Source: JAZDFP01 sp043801445 (GTDB lineage Bacteria > Planctomycetota > MHYJ01 > JACQXL01). Taken from it: DNA of 20,130 nt. The DNA is taken from contig JAZDMB010000007.1 in NCBI GenBank assembly GCA_043801445.1, forward strand, positions 1 to 20,130, read 5' to 3'. Position 1 is the first letter of the stretch; each line of letters begins with the position of its first letter. The notes beneath the pieces are model-generated. The model was not told the DNA's origin. It did not search any database and was given only the letters and a program-made list of their open reading frames with translations. This document shows positions 5,570-12,566 of the stretch, piece by piece. The translations under genes were made by a program, and so were the position numbers.

Positions 5570-6421
5570 TTAATTTGGCTGGGCAAAAATACTCAGAATT
5601 ATTATTAGGTTATTAAGGAAATGACACCAGATTGACGTAATTATTGATTGAGTTTTGATAACCAGTATTCCGAAGAATATACCCAGAATGCTTGTCATTA
5701 CGATTTGAGGCGGTAAGAAGTGTATTATTCCGAATAGCAGTCCCGAAAGGAGTATTGCCTTTATCGCTTGCCCCGTTAGAAGCGTTCCTGAAGATTGGTT
5801 AGAACATGGTAACGATTTAGAATTACTGCTATTGTTCGCTTCTAACGGGTTGCAGATACAACAGTGTCCTGCTACTGCGGTAGATGAGTTTTTTAAGCCG
5901 TTGAGAATAATCCCGCGGAATAGAATCTCTTCGACTATGGCCGGTATAGCGCTTACGCCTATAATAAATAAAATAATATCTATCCTTGATTTGCCGGCTG
6001 AAGCGATGGTGGTGAAAAAATCCTGATATTCAATAATATCTTTTTCGTACGGTTTGAATACCGGAGCCAGTAACTCCTGAAACCAATTGAGCAGTATAAA
6101 AAAGATAATGGCGATAACGGAGATTTTCAATAGAGTCAATATCGGGACCGGTTTTATATTAAGCGATTCCTTGAGATTGTATTTCTTTACCTTGATATAA
6201 ATGAAAACAGGCACCAAAATCCCGATAACATGCGTGAAGAAAATAGTATATAAAAGGTCTAAAGGAGTTTTAGGCGGTGATGGCAAAAAAAAGTCGGTGG
6301 TCATTATTATTGCCAATGAAACCAAGAGAAAGATAATAAAGATTTTTAAGGCATCAGAAAAGGTGGGCGTTGAAGATTGGTCGGACGAGGATTCGGTTGT
6401 TACGTTTAATGATGAATTCAT
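5570..6421 (-). CDS. CPBP-family (Abi/CAAX-like) membrane protease
   Basis: 283 residues with several hydrophobic helices and the CPBP intramembrane protease signatures: EE164-165...R169 in VEEILFRGI, FGIIH with H234, and H267...N271 in WCHFLNN. Family members are membrane metalloproteases; the substrate is unknown. Residues of about 180-218 form a cysteine- and serine-rich insert between EEILFRGIILNGL and AILLSGLLFGIIH, where homologues typically have only a short loop. The DNA of that insert contains a perfect 13-bp inverted repeat. The reading frame stays open, so the protein could still be made with a long polar loop. The gene starts five bases after the stop of the DUF366 gene, so the two probably share a transcript. 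Confidence 0.85.
   Translation of the reverse strand: MNSSLNVTTESSSDQSSTPTFSDALKIFIIFLLVSLAIIMTTDFFLPSPPKTPLDLLYTIFFTHVIGILVPVFIYIKVKKYNLKESLNIKPVPILTLLKISVIAIIFFILLNWFQELLAPVFKPYEKDIIEYQDFFTTIASAGKSRIDIILFIIGVSAIPAIVEEILFRGIILNGLKNSSTAVAGHCCICNPLEANNSSNSKSLPCSNQSSGTLLTGQAIKAILLSGLLFGIIHFLPPQIVMTSILGIFFGILVIKTQSIITSIWCHFLNNLIIILSIFAQPN
5772..5849. repeat. In-frame palindromic element inside the CPBP protease gene
   Basis: CCCGTTAGAAGCG (5772-5784) and CGCTTCTAACGGG (5837-5849) are perfect inverted copies bounding a 78-bp unit, a multiple of three with no stop in the coding frame. It encodes most of the extra loop in the protease. A related unit with CCCGATTAGAAATA and TATTTCTAACGAG ends lies in the intergenic region at 16030-16101. 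Confidence 0.85.
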
Positions 6422-6426
6422 TTATG

Positions 6427-7008
6427 TTACTTAACCCAATTAACCTTCTGTCGGGCGTGTTTGACGGTCTGCATTTCTTCGGTGTATCTTCGCATTACTT
6501 TAAGCGCAAATTGTTTAGGGTCTATTCTATAATCGTTTAAACCGGCCGTCTTGACCGGCGTTCCTTTGGTAGAGATATTAATCGCAAAGTGAATCATAGT
6601 TGAAACCGGCGAGGCGGTCGCAATGGAAATTGATAATTTTGCCTTTCCATTTTTGGAATTGATATCGTATAAGTCATCTCCTATCCTCTTAAACTCCGCA
6701 TTCCGCACTCCGAACTCCGCACTTGTCATCACATCTTTAACAATAACAGCAAGTAGTCTTTGTTTCAGGATGGTTTTTTCCAGGTCGTTATCAAAATGTT
6801 CAATGATAAAATGGAGCATCAACGAACCGCAGATTTTATGTTTTGCGCGGATATCCTCAACATCTACAATCATATTTTTATGAATATTGCAGGGGCCGAT
6901 AAAGGAAACGATGCTGTCGCCGAGGATACCGAAATTCTTGTATGCCCAGAGTGATGATAATTGCGAGCCGTTATATTTGATTCTTTTTGGTATGAATGCT
7001 GAAATCAT
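6427..7008 (-). CDS. DUF366 family protein
   Basis: 193 residues from the ATG at 7008; an upstream in-frame GTG at 7020 is repeat sequence. Features recalled from the DUF366 family are visible: GSQLSSLWAYKNFGILGDSIVSFIGPC near the N-terminus, the acidic VDVEDIRA, MLHFIIEHFDNDLEK, RRLAV-type helix IKQRLLAVIVKD, and SIATASPVSTMIHFAINIS with GTPVKTAGL near the C-terminus. The function is unknown. Residues around SAEFGVRNAEFK are encoded by a run of GCGGAGT/GCGGAAT words (6691-6724), an in-frame low-complexity insertion just before RIGDDLYD. The gene is followed after five bases by the CPBP protease gene. Family assignment is from memory of conserved segments. Confidence 0.75.
   Translation of the reverse strand: MISAFIPKRIKYNGSQLSSLWAYKNFGILGDSIVSFIGPCNIHKNMIVDVEDIRAKHKICGSLMLHFIIEHFDNDLEKTILKQRLLAVIVKDVMTSAEFGVRNAEFKRIGDDLYDINSKNGKAKLSISIATASPVSTMIHFAINISTKGTPVKTAGLNDYRIDPKQFALKVMRRYTEEMQTVKHARQKVNWVK
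6691..6724 (-). repeat. GCGGAGT-word run inside the DUF366 gene
   Basis: On the coding strand the run reads as four words (GTGCGGA, GTTCGGA, GTGCGGA, ATGCGGA) with a period of 7-8 bp. It is in frame and adds about ten residues (SAEFGVRNAEF) between two conserved parts of the protein. Confidence 0.7.
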
Positions 7009-7012
7009 CTTT

Positions 7013-7136
7013 GCAACCACTGATTAACACAGATTAACACGGATAATGATATTTATAAGGAAGCCAGGAATTCAGGAAAAATTATTTTGGTTTCATGGTC
7101 TCCTTATAGAATTTTTATAATTCAAATCTGTGGTTT
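7013..7136. repeat. Palindromic word-repeat element upstream of the DUF366 gene
   Basis: The left arm (7013-7045) reads GCAACCACTGATTA, then AACACAGATTA, then AACACGGATAA; the right end is AAATCTGTGGTTT (7124-7136), inverted to the left end. A smaller inverted pair, TATAAGGA (7054-7061) and TCCTTATA (7101-7108), is nested inside, along with CAGGAATTCAGGAA words. It forms the leader of the DUF366 gene and fills most of the gap to the HEAT-protein gene. The outer end shares AACCACTGATTA with the element at 3270. Confidence 0.7.
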
Positions 7137-7169
7137 TGGTTTATCCAGCCTATAAGTTATGGGCCGGGT

Positions 7170-7739
7170 TTACTTTTTAGTTTCCTTCCATTTTTCCCAT
7201 TGTTTGATGTCTCTACCGAAATCCTGTTTGGTAATCGTTTTGAGCGCTTGAAGTGAAGCATAAGCTACAGATTGGTTAATATCGTCCAGTTGTTGAATCA
7301 ATTCGTCAACTGTCTTGGGGTCGCCTATTTTTTCCAATGCTTGGGCAGAGCGGCGGCGAATCTCAGCATTGCTATCGTGTTCTAACAGGTCAAGGAGTTT
7401 CGGGACTGCTGTGGTATCTTTCATTTCACCGAGAGCCCAAACCGCTTCCTGACGGAGAAACACGTCTTTATCTTCTGTGGCCTTAATCAAAGCAGGCACG
7501 GCTTCCTTATGTTGATATTTTCCCAGATACTGGGCGCATTGCGCCCGGACCATAGCATCAGGGTCTTTCTGAAGTAACTCCGTAAATAAAATCAGGTTTG
7601 AATCTGTTGTTCTAGAACGAGCCATTTTATCTACGGCTTCACGTCTGCTATCAGGATTAGGAGATGTGATAGAAGGTGATGAACATCTGGATGAACAAAT
7701 GAACGTAAATATTAATGCGTACAATAATAGGCGTCTCAT
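7170..7739 (-). CDS. Exported HEAT-repeat protein
   Basis: 189 residues from the ATG at 7739, chosen because it yields a signal peptide (MRRLLLYALIFTFICSS) with basic start and hydrophobic core; an earlier in-frame ATG at 7781 would bury it. Cysteines follow the core, but the pattern before them does not match a standard lipobox. After a polar linker there are three to four HEAT/PBS-lyase type repeats: DPDAMVRAQCAQYLGKY, DKDVFLRQEAVWALGEM, DSNAEIRRRSAQALEKIGD and DINQSVAYASLQALKTIT. The end IKQWEKWKE is a frequent closing motif in such proteins. The likely role is a periplasmic scaffold for protein binding; no specific function can be assigned. It is divergent from archease. Confidence 0.8.
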   Translation of the reverse strand: MRRLLLYALIFTFICSSRCSSPSITSPNPDSRREAVDKMARSRTTDSNLILFTELLQKDPDAMVRAQCAQYLGKYQHKEAVPALIKATEDKDVFLRQEAVWALGEMKDTTAVPKLLDLLEHDSNAEIRRRSAQALEKIGDPKTVDELIQQLDDINQSVAYASLQALKTITKQDFGRDIKQWEKWKETKK

Positions 7740-7829
7740 ATATACTAAACATACAATATCATTTCTGATAACGTCAATCAAAAGCAGGATTTTCTTTTAT
7801 TCTTGGCCTCTTTGATTTATACTATAAGA

Positions 7830-8255
7830 ATGAAATATGAATTAATTCCGCACACAGCGGATATGGGGATTAGGCTGACCAATAAGACGATAAAAGGATT
7901 ATTTAATGATGCCGCATTCGCACTTTCCGATATACTTACTCATATTGAAAAAGTTAAGCCTATTTTCCAACGTAGAATATTTGTTGAATCAATTAATTAC
8001 GATGAGTTATTGAACGAATTTCTGAATAAATTGTTAATGGAAGTTATGGTAAAAAATAACCTTATAAATAAAGTAAAGGTTTTGAGTATAGATAAGGGAT
8101 GTAAAAGAATAGCTTTATCTGCAATAATATACGGAGAACCGTATGATGCAAAGCGGCATAAGATAAAGACTGAAATTAAAGCCGTTACCTTTCATAATCT
8201 TTTTGTAAAGAAGGTTAAACTCGGTTATCAGGCAGAGGTTATTTTTGATGTGTAG
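7830..8255 (+). CDS. Archease (RtcB activator)
   Basis: 141 residues starting MKYELIPHTADMGIRL, the standard archease N-terminus, which fixes the start at 7830 rather than the in-frame TTG at 7803. The metal-binding signature HTADMGI and the C-terminal AVTFHNLFVKK (family consensus AVTYHGL) are clear, as is the closing aspartate of EVIFDV. Archease speeds guanylylation of the RNA ligase RtcB and broadens its nucleotide use. An rtcB gene is found on the same strand at 12567, about 4.3 kb away and separated by three amino-acid genes on the opposite strand. No good ribosome site is visible. Identification is firm. Confidence 0.93.
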   Translation: MKYELIPHTADMGIRLTNKTIKGLFNDAAFALSDILTHIEKVKPIFQRRIFVESINYDELLNEFLNKLLMEVMVKNNLINKVKVLSIDKGCKRIALSAIIYGEPYDAKRHKIKTEIKAVTFHNLFVKKVKLGYQAEVIFDV

Positions 8256-8293
8256 GATCAGCTTGAACGGTGCCGGTCGGGCAGGTAAGAAAC
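8256..8293. other. Short convergent gap between archease and hom
   Basis: 38 bp between two converging genes. It is GC-richer than its surroundings and contains a weak TGCC/GGCA inverted pair (TGCCGGTCGGGCA), which might form a poor bidirectional terminator; no T-run follows. Confidence 0.25.
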
Positions 8294-9601
8294 TTAATGT
8301 TCTTTTTCAATCCGTATCGTAACGGCATTGTCACGCATAACAGGAAGTTTATTGATTTGAGTCAGGGCTTGACGAACACTTTTTTCTGACGATTTTTCAG
8401 TAATCACATAAATACTACCCGGTTGATGACCCTTAACCTTGTTACCCGGGACCAAAACCGCATGCGCCCCTAAAATGCTGACATTATTATTACCTAAAAT
8501 AGTAGTGATTTTACCTATTACGCCTGGTTTATCTATTATAGGAAATCTGAGATAGTATTCAGTTTCTATATTTTCTATAGGAACAATTTTTCCTTTTTCC
8601 CAATAGATATTTTCTATCTTGGACTGGTGAGTAATTATTTTCGAGGAGAGTTCAATAATATCAGAAAGCAAGGCGCTGGCTGTAGGAATAGGACCGGCGC
8701 CCTTGCCATAGAACATCATCTTGCCAACCGCATCACCATAAATAAGAACAGCATTAAATTCGTTTCTGACTGATGCTAAGGGGTGAGTTTTAGGTATCAT
8801 TGTCGGATGAACGCGCAATTCAATTTGACCGTGCGGTAGTTTTTTAGCAATGGCCAGGAGTTTTATGACGAATCCGAATTCCTCCGCACTTTTAATATCC
8901 TCATTAGTTATTTTAGTAATTCCTTCCGTATAAATATTCGGAAAGGGTGAGGGGATGCCGAATGCTAATGACCCAAGGATAGATAATTTATGAGCGCTGT
9001 CAATACCCGACACATCAAGAGTCGGGTCTGGTTCAGCAAGTCCGTTTTGCTGGGCTTGTTTGAGGGCTTCCGGAAAAGACTGTTCATTAGACTCAAACAT
9101 TTTAGTGAGGATATAATTAGTAGTTCCGTTAAGAATTCCCTGTATGGATGAAATACGATTGGCTGATAAACCTTCGCGGATGGAACGGATAATAGGCAGA
9201 CCGGCGCAGACACTTGCTTCATAATAGACCTGTCGTTTATACTTCCGTGCGCATTGTATTATTTCTTCGCCGTGTATTGCCAGAACAGCTTTGTTGGCAG
9301 TGATAATATGTTTGCCAGCCTTCAATGCCTTAAGAATAAGCTTGTGTGCAGGTTCTATCCCGCCTAACAATTCTACGATTATTTCCGTTTCCAGATTGAA
9401 GATAACTTCATCGGGATTATTCGTGAGGAGATGGCGGGGCAATCCCCTGGGTTTATTAATATCACGCACAAGCACCCGGTCAATTTTAAGATTAATGCCA
9501 GTTCGTTTTTTAATAAAATCAGATTGTTGCTTGAGTAACTTAACAAGCCCCTGTCCAACCTGACCGCAGCCAAGTAACCCAATTTTTATTTCTTTGTCCA
9601 T
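8294..9601 (-). CDS. hom: Homoserine dehydrogenase with C-terminal ACT domain
   Basis: 435 residues. Reduces aspartate semialdehyde to homoserine, the branch point to threonine and methionine. The NAD(P)-binding loop is GLLGCGQVGQG (residues 8-18), followed by VELLGG, ITANKAVLA, the catalytic-domain segment ILNGTTNYILTKM, and the acid-base pair in LDVSGIDSAHKL. A C-terminal ACT domain (from about 345, FPIIDKPGVIGKITTILGNNNVSI) suggests allosteric control, usually by threonine in this family. It lies nine bases after the metB-like gene and is the third gene of a probable lysC-metB-hom operon; an AGGATAT near the metB stop may be its ribosome site. Confidence 0.95.
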   Translation of the reverse strand: MDKEIKIGLLGCGQVGQGLVKLLKQQSDFIKKRTGINLKIDRVLVRDINKPRGLPRHLLTNNPDEVIFNLETEIIVELLGGIEPAHKLILKALKAGKHIITANKAVLAIHGEEIIQCARKYKRQVYYEASVCAGLPIIRSIREGLSANRISSIQGILNGTTNYILTKMFESNEQSFPEALKQAQQNGLAEPDPTLDVSGIDSAHKLSILGSLAFGIPSPFPNIYTEGITKITNEDIKSAEEFGFVIKLLAIAKKLPHGQIELRVHPTMIPKTHPLASVRNEFNAVLIYGDAVGKMMFYGKGAGPIPTASALLSDIIELSSKIITHQSKIENIYWEKGKIVPIENIETEYYLRFPIIDKPGVIGKITTILGNNNVSILGAHAVLVPGNKVKGHQPGSIYVITEKSSEKSVRQALTQINKLPVMRDNAVTIRIEKEH

Positions 9602-9610
9602 AGTAATTGC

Positions 9611-10753
9611 TTATATCCTCTTAAATGCCTGTTTAAGGTCGTCAATCAAATCACGATAATCCTCTAATCCAATCGAAAGTCTGACGATGTTATCTGTAAT
9701 ACCTATTCGTTTTCTCACTTCTGGCGGAACTGAAGCGTGAGTCATTGTTGCCGGATGATTTATTAGTGATCGAACAGTACCGAGACTTTCAGCCAGAGCG
9801 AATAGTTTAGTTGAAGCAACAAATTTCTCAGTCTTTGCCCCTGTAGACTTCACCTCCAAAGAAACCATACCGCCAAAATTACGCATCTGTTTTTTAGCGA
9901 GCGAATGGCCGGGATGCGAGGCTAAACCCGGATAATAAACACGTTTAACTTTAGGATGTTTTTGAAGGAATCGGGCGATGGCCTGGGCATTCTCACAATG
10001 ACGCTCCATCCGTAAAGCAAGTGTTTTGGTGCCTCTGAGAACAAGAAAACAATCCAGCGGTCCCGGCACTCCGCCTACCGCATTCTGATAAAATTTTAAT
10101 TTTTCATAGAGGTCCTGACGATTGGTAATCAGGGCGCCACCGATAATATCAGAATGTCCGCCTAAATATTTGGTCGTACTTTGCAGGACAATATCAGCCC
10201 CCAAATCTAATGGTAGTTGTAAACACGGCGTAGCAAAAGTGTTATCCACAACACAAATAAGATGATGTTTTTTAGCCAGAGCAACTGCGCCTCTTATATC
10301 AGTTATCTTAAGTAATGGATTGGAAGGTGTTTCCAGCCAGAGTAACTTGGAATTGATGGTGATTGCTTTTTCAATATTAGATAAATTAGTGGTATCTACG
10401 AAGTCGAAAGATAAACCATATTTCTGGTAGACCGCAGTAAAAATACGATAACTTCCGCCATAAAGGTCATTAGCCGAGATAATATGGTCGCCACCTGAAA
10501 GAAGGTTAAGAACTGTATTAACCGCGGCTAATCCACTGGCAAAACATAAACTATGTGCGCCGTTTTCTAAAGCAGCGAGGTTTTGTTCCAATACTTTTCT
10601 CGTTGGATTATCTGTTCTGGAATAGACAAAACCTTTGTTAACTCCAATCGCTTTTTGAACATAAGTTGAAGTTTGATAGATTGGAGTCATAATAGCCCCG
10701 GTTGCTACATCAGGTGATTGACCTATATGAATGGCTTTAGTAGAAAAACGCAT
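9611..10753 (-). CDS. metB: Cystathionine gamma-synthase / gamma-lyase type PLP enzyme
   Basis: 380 residues of the Cys/Met metabolism PLP family. Visible are YSRTDNPTR (residues 44-52), the ring-stacking tyrosine Y98 in NDLYGGSYR, D170 in VVDNTFATP, the PLP lysine K195 in QSTTKYLGGHSD, and the C-terminal ESLGTVRSLINHPATMTHASV. Sequence alone does not separate gamma-synthase, gamma-lyase or O-acylhomoserine sulfhydrylase-like activities. The position between lysC and hom supports a synthase in methionine biosynthesis acting on an activated homoserine, and the gene symbol is given on that basis. A good AAGGAG ribosome site lies seven bases before the ATG. Confidence 0.82.
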   Translation of the reverse strand: MRFSTKAIHIGQSPDVATGAIMTPIYQTSTYVQKAIGVNKGFVYSRTDNPTRKVLEQNLAALENGAHSLCFASGLAAVNTVLNLLSGGDHIISANDLYGGSYRIFTAVYQKYGLSFDFVDTTNLSNIEKAITINSKLLWLETPSNPLLKITDIRGAVALAKKHHLICVVDNTFATPCLQLPLDLGADIVLQSTTKYLGGHSDIIGGALITNRQDLYEKLKFYQNAVGGVPGPLDCFLVLRGTKTLALRMERHCENAQAIARFLQKHPKVKRVYYPGLASHPGHSLAKKQMRNFGGMVSLEVKSTGAKTEKFVASTKLFALAESLGTVRSLINHPATMTHASVPPEVRKRIGITDNIVRLSIGLEDYRDLIDDLKQAFKRI

Positions 10754-10801
10754 AATTCAACTCCTTCTTTATGCAAATCAAATAAATTATGAACCCCCCA
10801 A

Positions 10802-12253
10802 TTACACCTTAAAAAATTCATAGTGAATTGCCCGGATAGTCTTTTTAAGGTGAGGTTCTTTAACGATAAAATAATATGCCACAGAGGAATGGCCGGCTGA
10901 AATCATTTCCACATTAACACCGATTTCTGATACTGCCTTAAAGACTCGAGCGGCTAAACCTCTTTTTTGTAGCAATCCTTCTCCGACTATACCGATTAAA
11001 ACTATATCATTAATTGGTTCTATTTTATCTACTGTTTTTAGTGATACCCTTGAAAGTGCACGGAAGCTCGCTTCAAGGTCATTCTTATCCAATAATATAT
11101 TTATACAGGTTTGAGAAGTTATTACTGATTTAATATTGATATTCTGATTGGTAATATGTGAAACAATATCCTGAAGGACACCCGGCTTATAACCGATCCC
11201 GGCGCCATGCACCTTTATTACCGCAATGTTACTTCCATAAGCCACACTTTTAACTACATCTTTTGACTGGTAACTGAAAGATTGAATTTTAGTACCTTCC
11301 TTATCAGGGTGGCGAATATTACGGATAGTCATAGGGATGTCTTTAAGCTTCAAAGGTTCAATAGTCTTGGGATGTAGTATTTTCGCTCCGAAATAAGCCA
11401 GCTCAGCGGCTTCATCATAAGAAATTACTTTGAGCAAATGAGCATCAGGAATTATATTTGGGTCTGTACTCATAAAACCATCAACATCTTTGTACAGTAT
11501 TAATTCCTTGGCAGAAAGGGCATACGCAATTACCGCCGCGCTGTAATCACTGCCACCACGGCCGAAGATAGTTGTATGGCCGTATTCGTCAGCCCCGAAA
11601 AATCCTGTTATTATAGGAGTAATACCTTGCCGTAATAAAGGGTATAATCTTTTTTTTAGGTTGCCAGATGTGATATTAAGAAGCGCTGAAGCATCACCGA
11701 AATCACCATCCGTGACGATGCCTATTTTATCAGCTTCAAATGAACGGCACGTCACTCCTTCTGCCCGGAGTATCCCTTCGAGTATTTTTACGGAAAACCG
11801 TTCTCCAAAAGAGAGAATTAAATCACGGGTCTTTTCAGTAAGTTCTTCAGTATAAAATATTCCATAGAGTAATCGTTCCAATTTATCAAGATCATCTTTT
11901 AGTGTCTGATAAATATCCTGCATTGAACATCCGGTGCAGACTTCCATTACGCCTTGATGGCGCTCCTTAAGATAGTTAATTAGTTCTGAAATTCCTGCTC
12001 GATTGGCTCGGTCAGTCCCGATGTCCATCGGGATTTTGCCATAGTGTCTGCCATTTTTAAAATAGCGACCCGACGGTCGCCCGTTGAAAATAGGGCGCTT
12101 CAGAAAGTTTTCCAGTTTATCAGTTACACCGGTAAGTGCTGACGAGACTATTACTTTATTGCCCTTATGATATTTTATCAAACGGGCAATCTCTCTCATT
12201 GCATCTTTGCCTGTAAGAGTTGAGCCACCAAATTTTAGAACTTTTAAATTCAT
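10802..12253 (-). CDS. lysC: Aspartate kinase (monofunctional, two ACT domains)
   Basis: 483 residues. Phosphorylates aspartate, the first step to lysine, threonine and methionine. Motifs are VLKFGGSTLTG at the start, SFGERFSVKIL, ITGFFGADEYGHTTIFGRGGSDYSAAVIA for nucleotide and substrate binding, KDVDGFMSTDP, and FGAKILHPKTI. Two ACT domains follow from about residue 315 on. Residues of about 54-86 are an insertion between TDKLENFLKR and the helix beginning GISELINYLKERH. The insert is encoded by two adjacent palindromes and looks basic and low-complexity. No stop occurs, so the enzyme may be intact. It is first in the lysC-metB-hom run. No leader peptide or riboswitch is recognisable upstream, where only repeats are seen. 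Confidence 0.93.
   Translation of the reverse strand: MNLKVLKFGGSTLTGKDAMREIARLIKYHKGNKVIVSSALTGVTDKLENFLKRPIFNGRPSGRYFKNGRHYGKIPMDIGTDRANRAGISELINYLKERHQGVMEVCTGCSMQDIYQTLKDDLDKLERLLYGIFYTEELTEKTRDLILSFGERFSVKILEGILRAEGVTCRSFEADKIGIVTDGDFGDASALLNITSGNLKKRLYPLLRQGITPIITGFFGADEYGHTTIFGRGGSDYSAAVIAYALSAKELILYKDVDGFMSTDPNIIPDAHLLKVISYDEAAELAYFGAKILHPKTIEPLKLKDIPMTIRNIRHPDKEGTKIQSFSYQSKDVVKSVAYGSNIAVIKVHGAGIGYKPGVLQDIVSHITNQNINIKSVITSQTCINILLDKNDLEASFRALSRVSLKTVDKIEPINDIVLIGIVGEGLLQKRGLAARVFKAVSEIGVNVEMISAGHSSVAYYFIVKEPHLKKTIRAIHYEFFKV
12016..12080. repeat. Two tandem palindromes in frame inside lysC
   Basis: TCCCGATGTCCATCGGGA (12016-12033; 8-bp stem, 2-base loop) and GCGACCCGACGGTCGC (12065-12080; 6-bp stem, 4-base loop) lie about 30 bp apart inside the lysC insertion. 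The first is the same palindrome as at 4578-4593 inside the acyltransferase gene. Confidence 0.8.
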
Positions 12254-12267
12254 ATCAAGAAAATTTC

Positions 12268-12337
12268 GTAACCGCAGATTATGCGGATTTTTATTTCAAT
12301 AATTCTAATTCGTTTAATCTGACAAATCAGCGGTTAC
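12268..12337. repeat. Short gene-less palindromic element, GATTATGCGGAT family
   Basis: The left end at 12268-12289 contains AACCGCAGATTATGCGGAT, identical to the left end of the GxxExxY cassette at 2798. The right end (12316-12337, finishing AATCAGCGGTTAC) is its imperfect inverse. The unit is 70 bp with an AT-rich middle. It begins 14 bases upstream of the lysC start codon and so is the lysC leader. Confidence 0.8.
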
Positions 12338-12485
12338 TTTTATACTTTTCTATACCGCACAAGGGGTATTTATGTTTTTTGTGTCCAAGGTTAATTGTAT
12401 TCTTTGCGTCTCTGTGGTTAACCTTTTATTCTTACCTTATAAGTCCTACTTTTTACTTTTGTAACCGCTAAACGTCAAGTTTATC
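12338..12485. other. Repeat-rich part of the lysC-rtcB divergent gap
   Basis: No gene is seen. The stretch holds fragments of word repeats found elsewhere: GCGTCTCTGTGG at about 12406-12417, the half element AAGTCCTACTTTTTACTTTT at 12441-12460, and GTAACCGC at 12461-12468, which equals the end of the GATTATGCGGAT family. Confidence 0.5.
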
Positions 12486-12513
12486 TTTACATAACCTTGT
12501 TTAGCATTATAAC
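12486..12513 (+). promoter_or_regulatory. Possible sigma70-type promoter for rtcB
   Basis: TTTACA (12486-12491) and TATAAC (12508-12513) are separated by 16 bases, about 55 bases before the rtcB start. A TAACAT/ATGTTA inverted pair follows at about 12511-12529 and might bind a regulator. Prediction by eye in AT-rich sequence. Confidence 0.35.
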
Positions 12514-12566
12514 ATTAACTTTATGTTAGTAATAGTAATTACTTGTAGCGAGTCCAGCGGATCCAT

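Noticed and set aside
12254..12566. Lysine, SAM or threonine leader controlling lysC
   Set aside because: The leader consists of repeat elements; no riboswitch core or attenuator peptide is recognisable.
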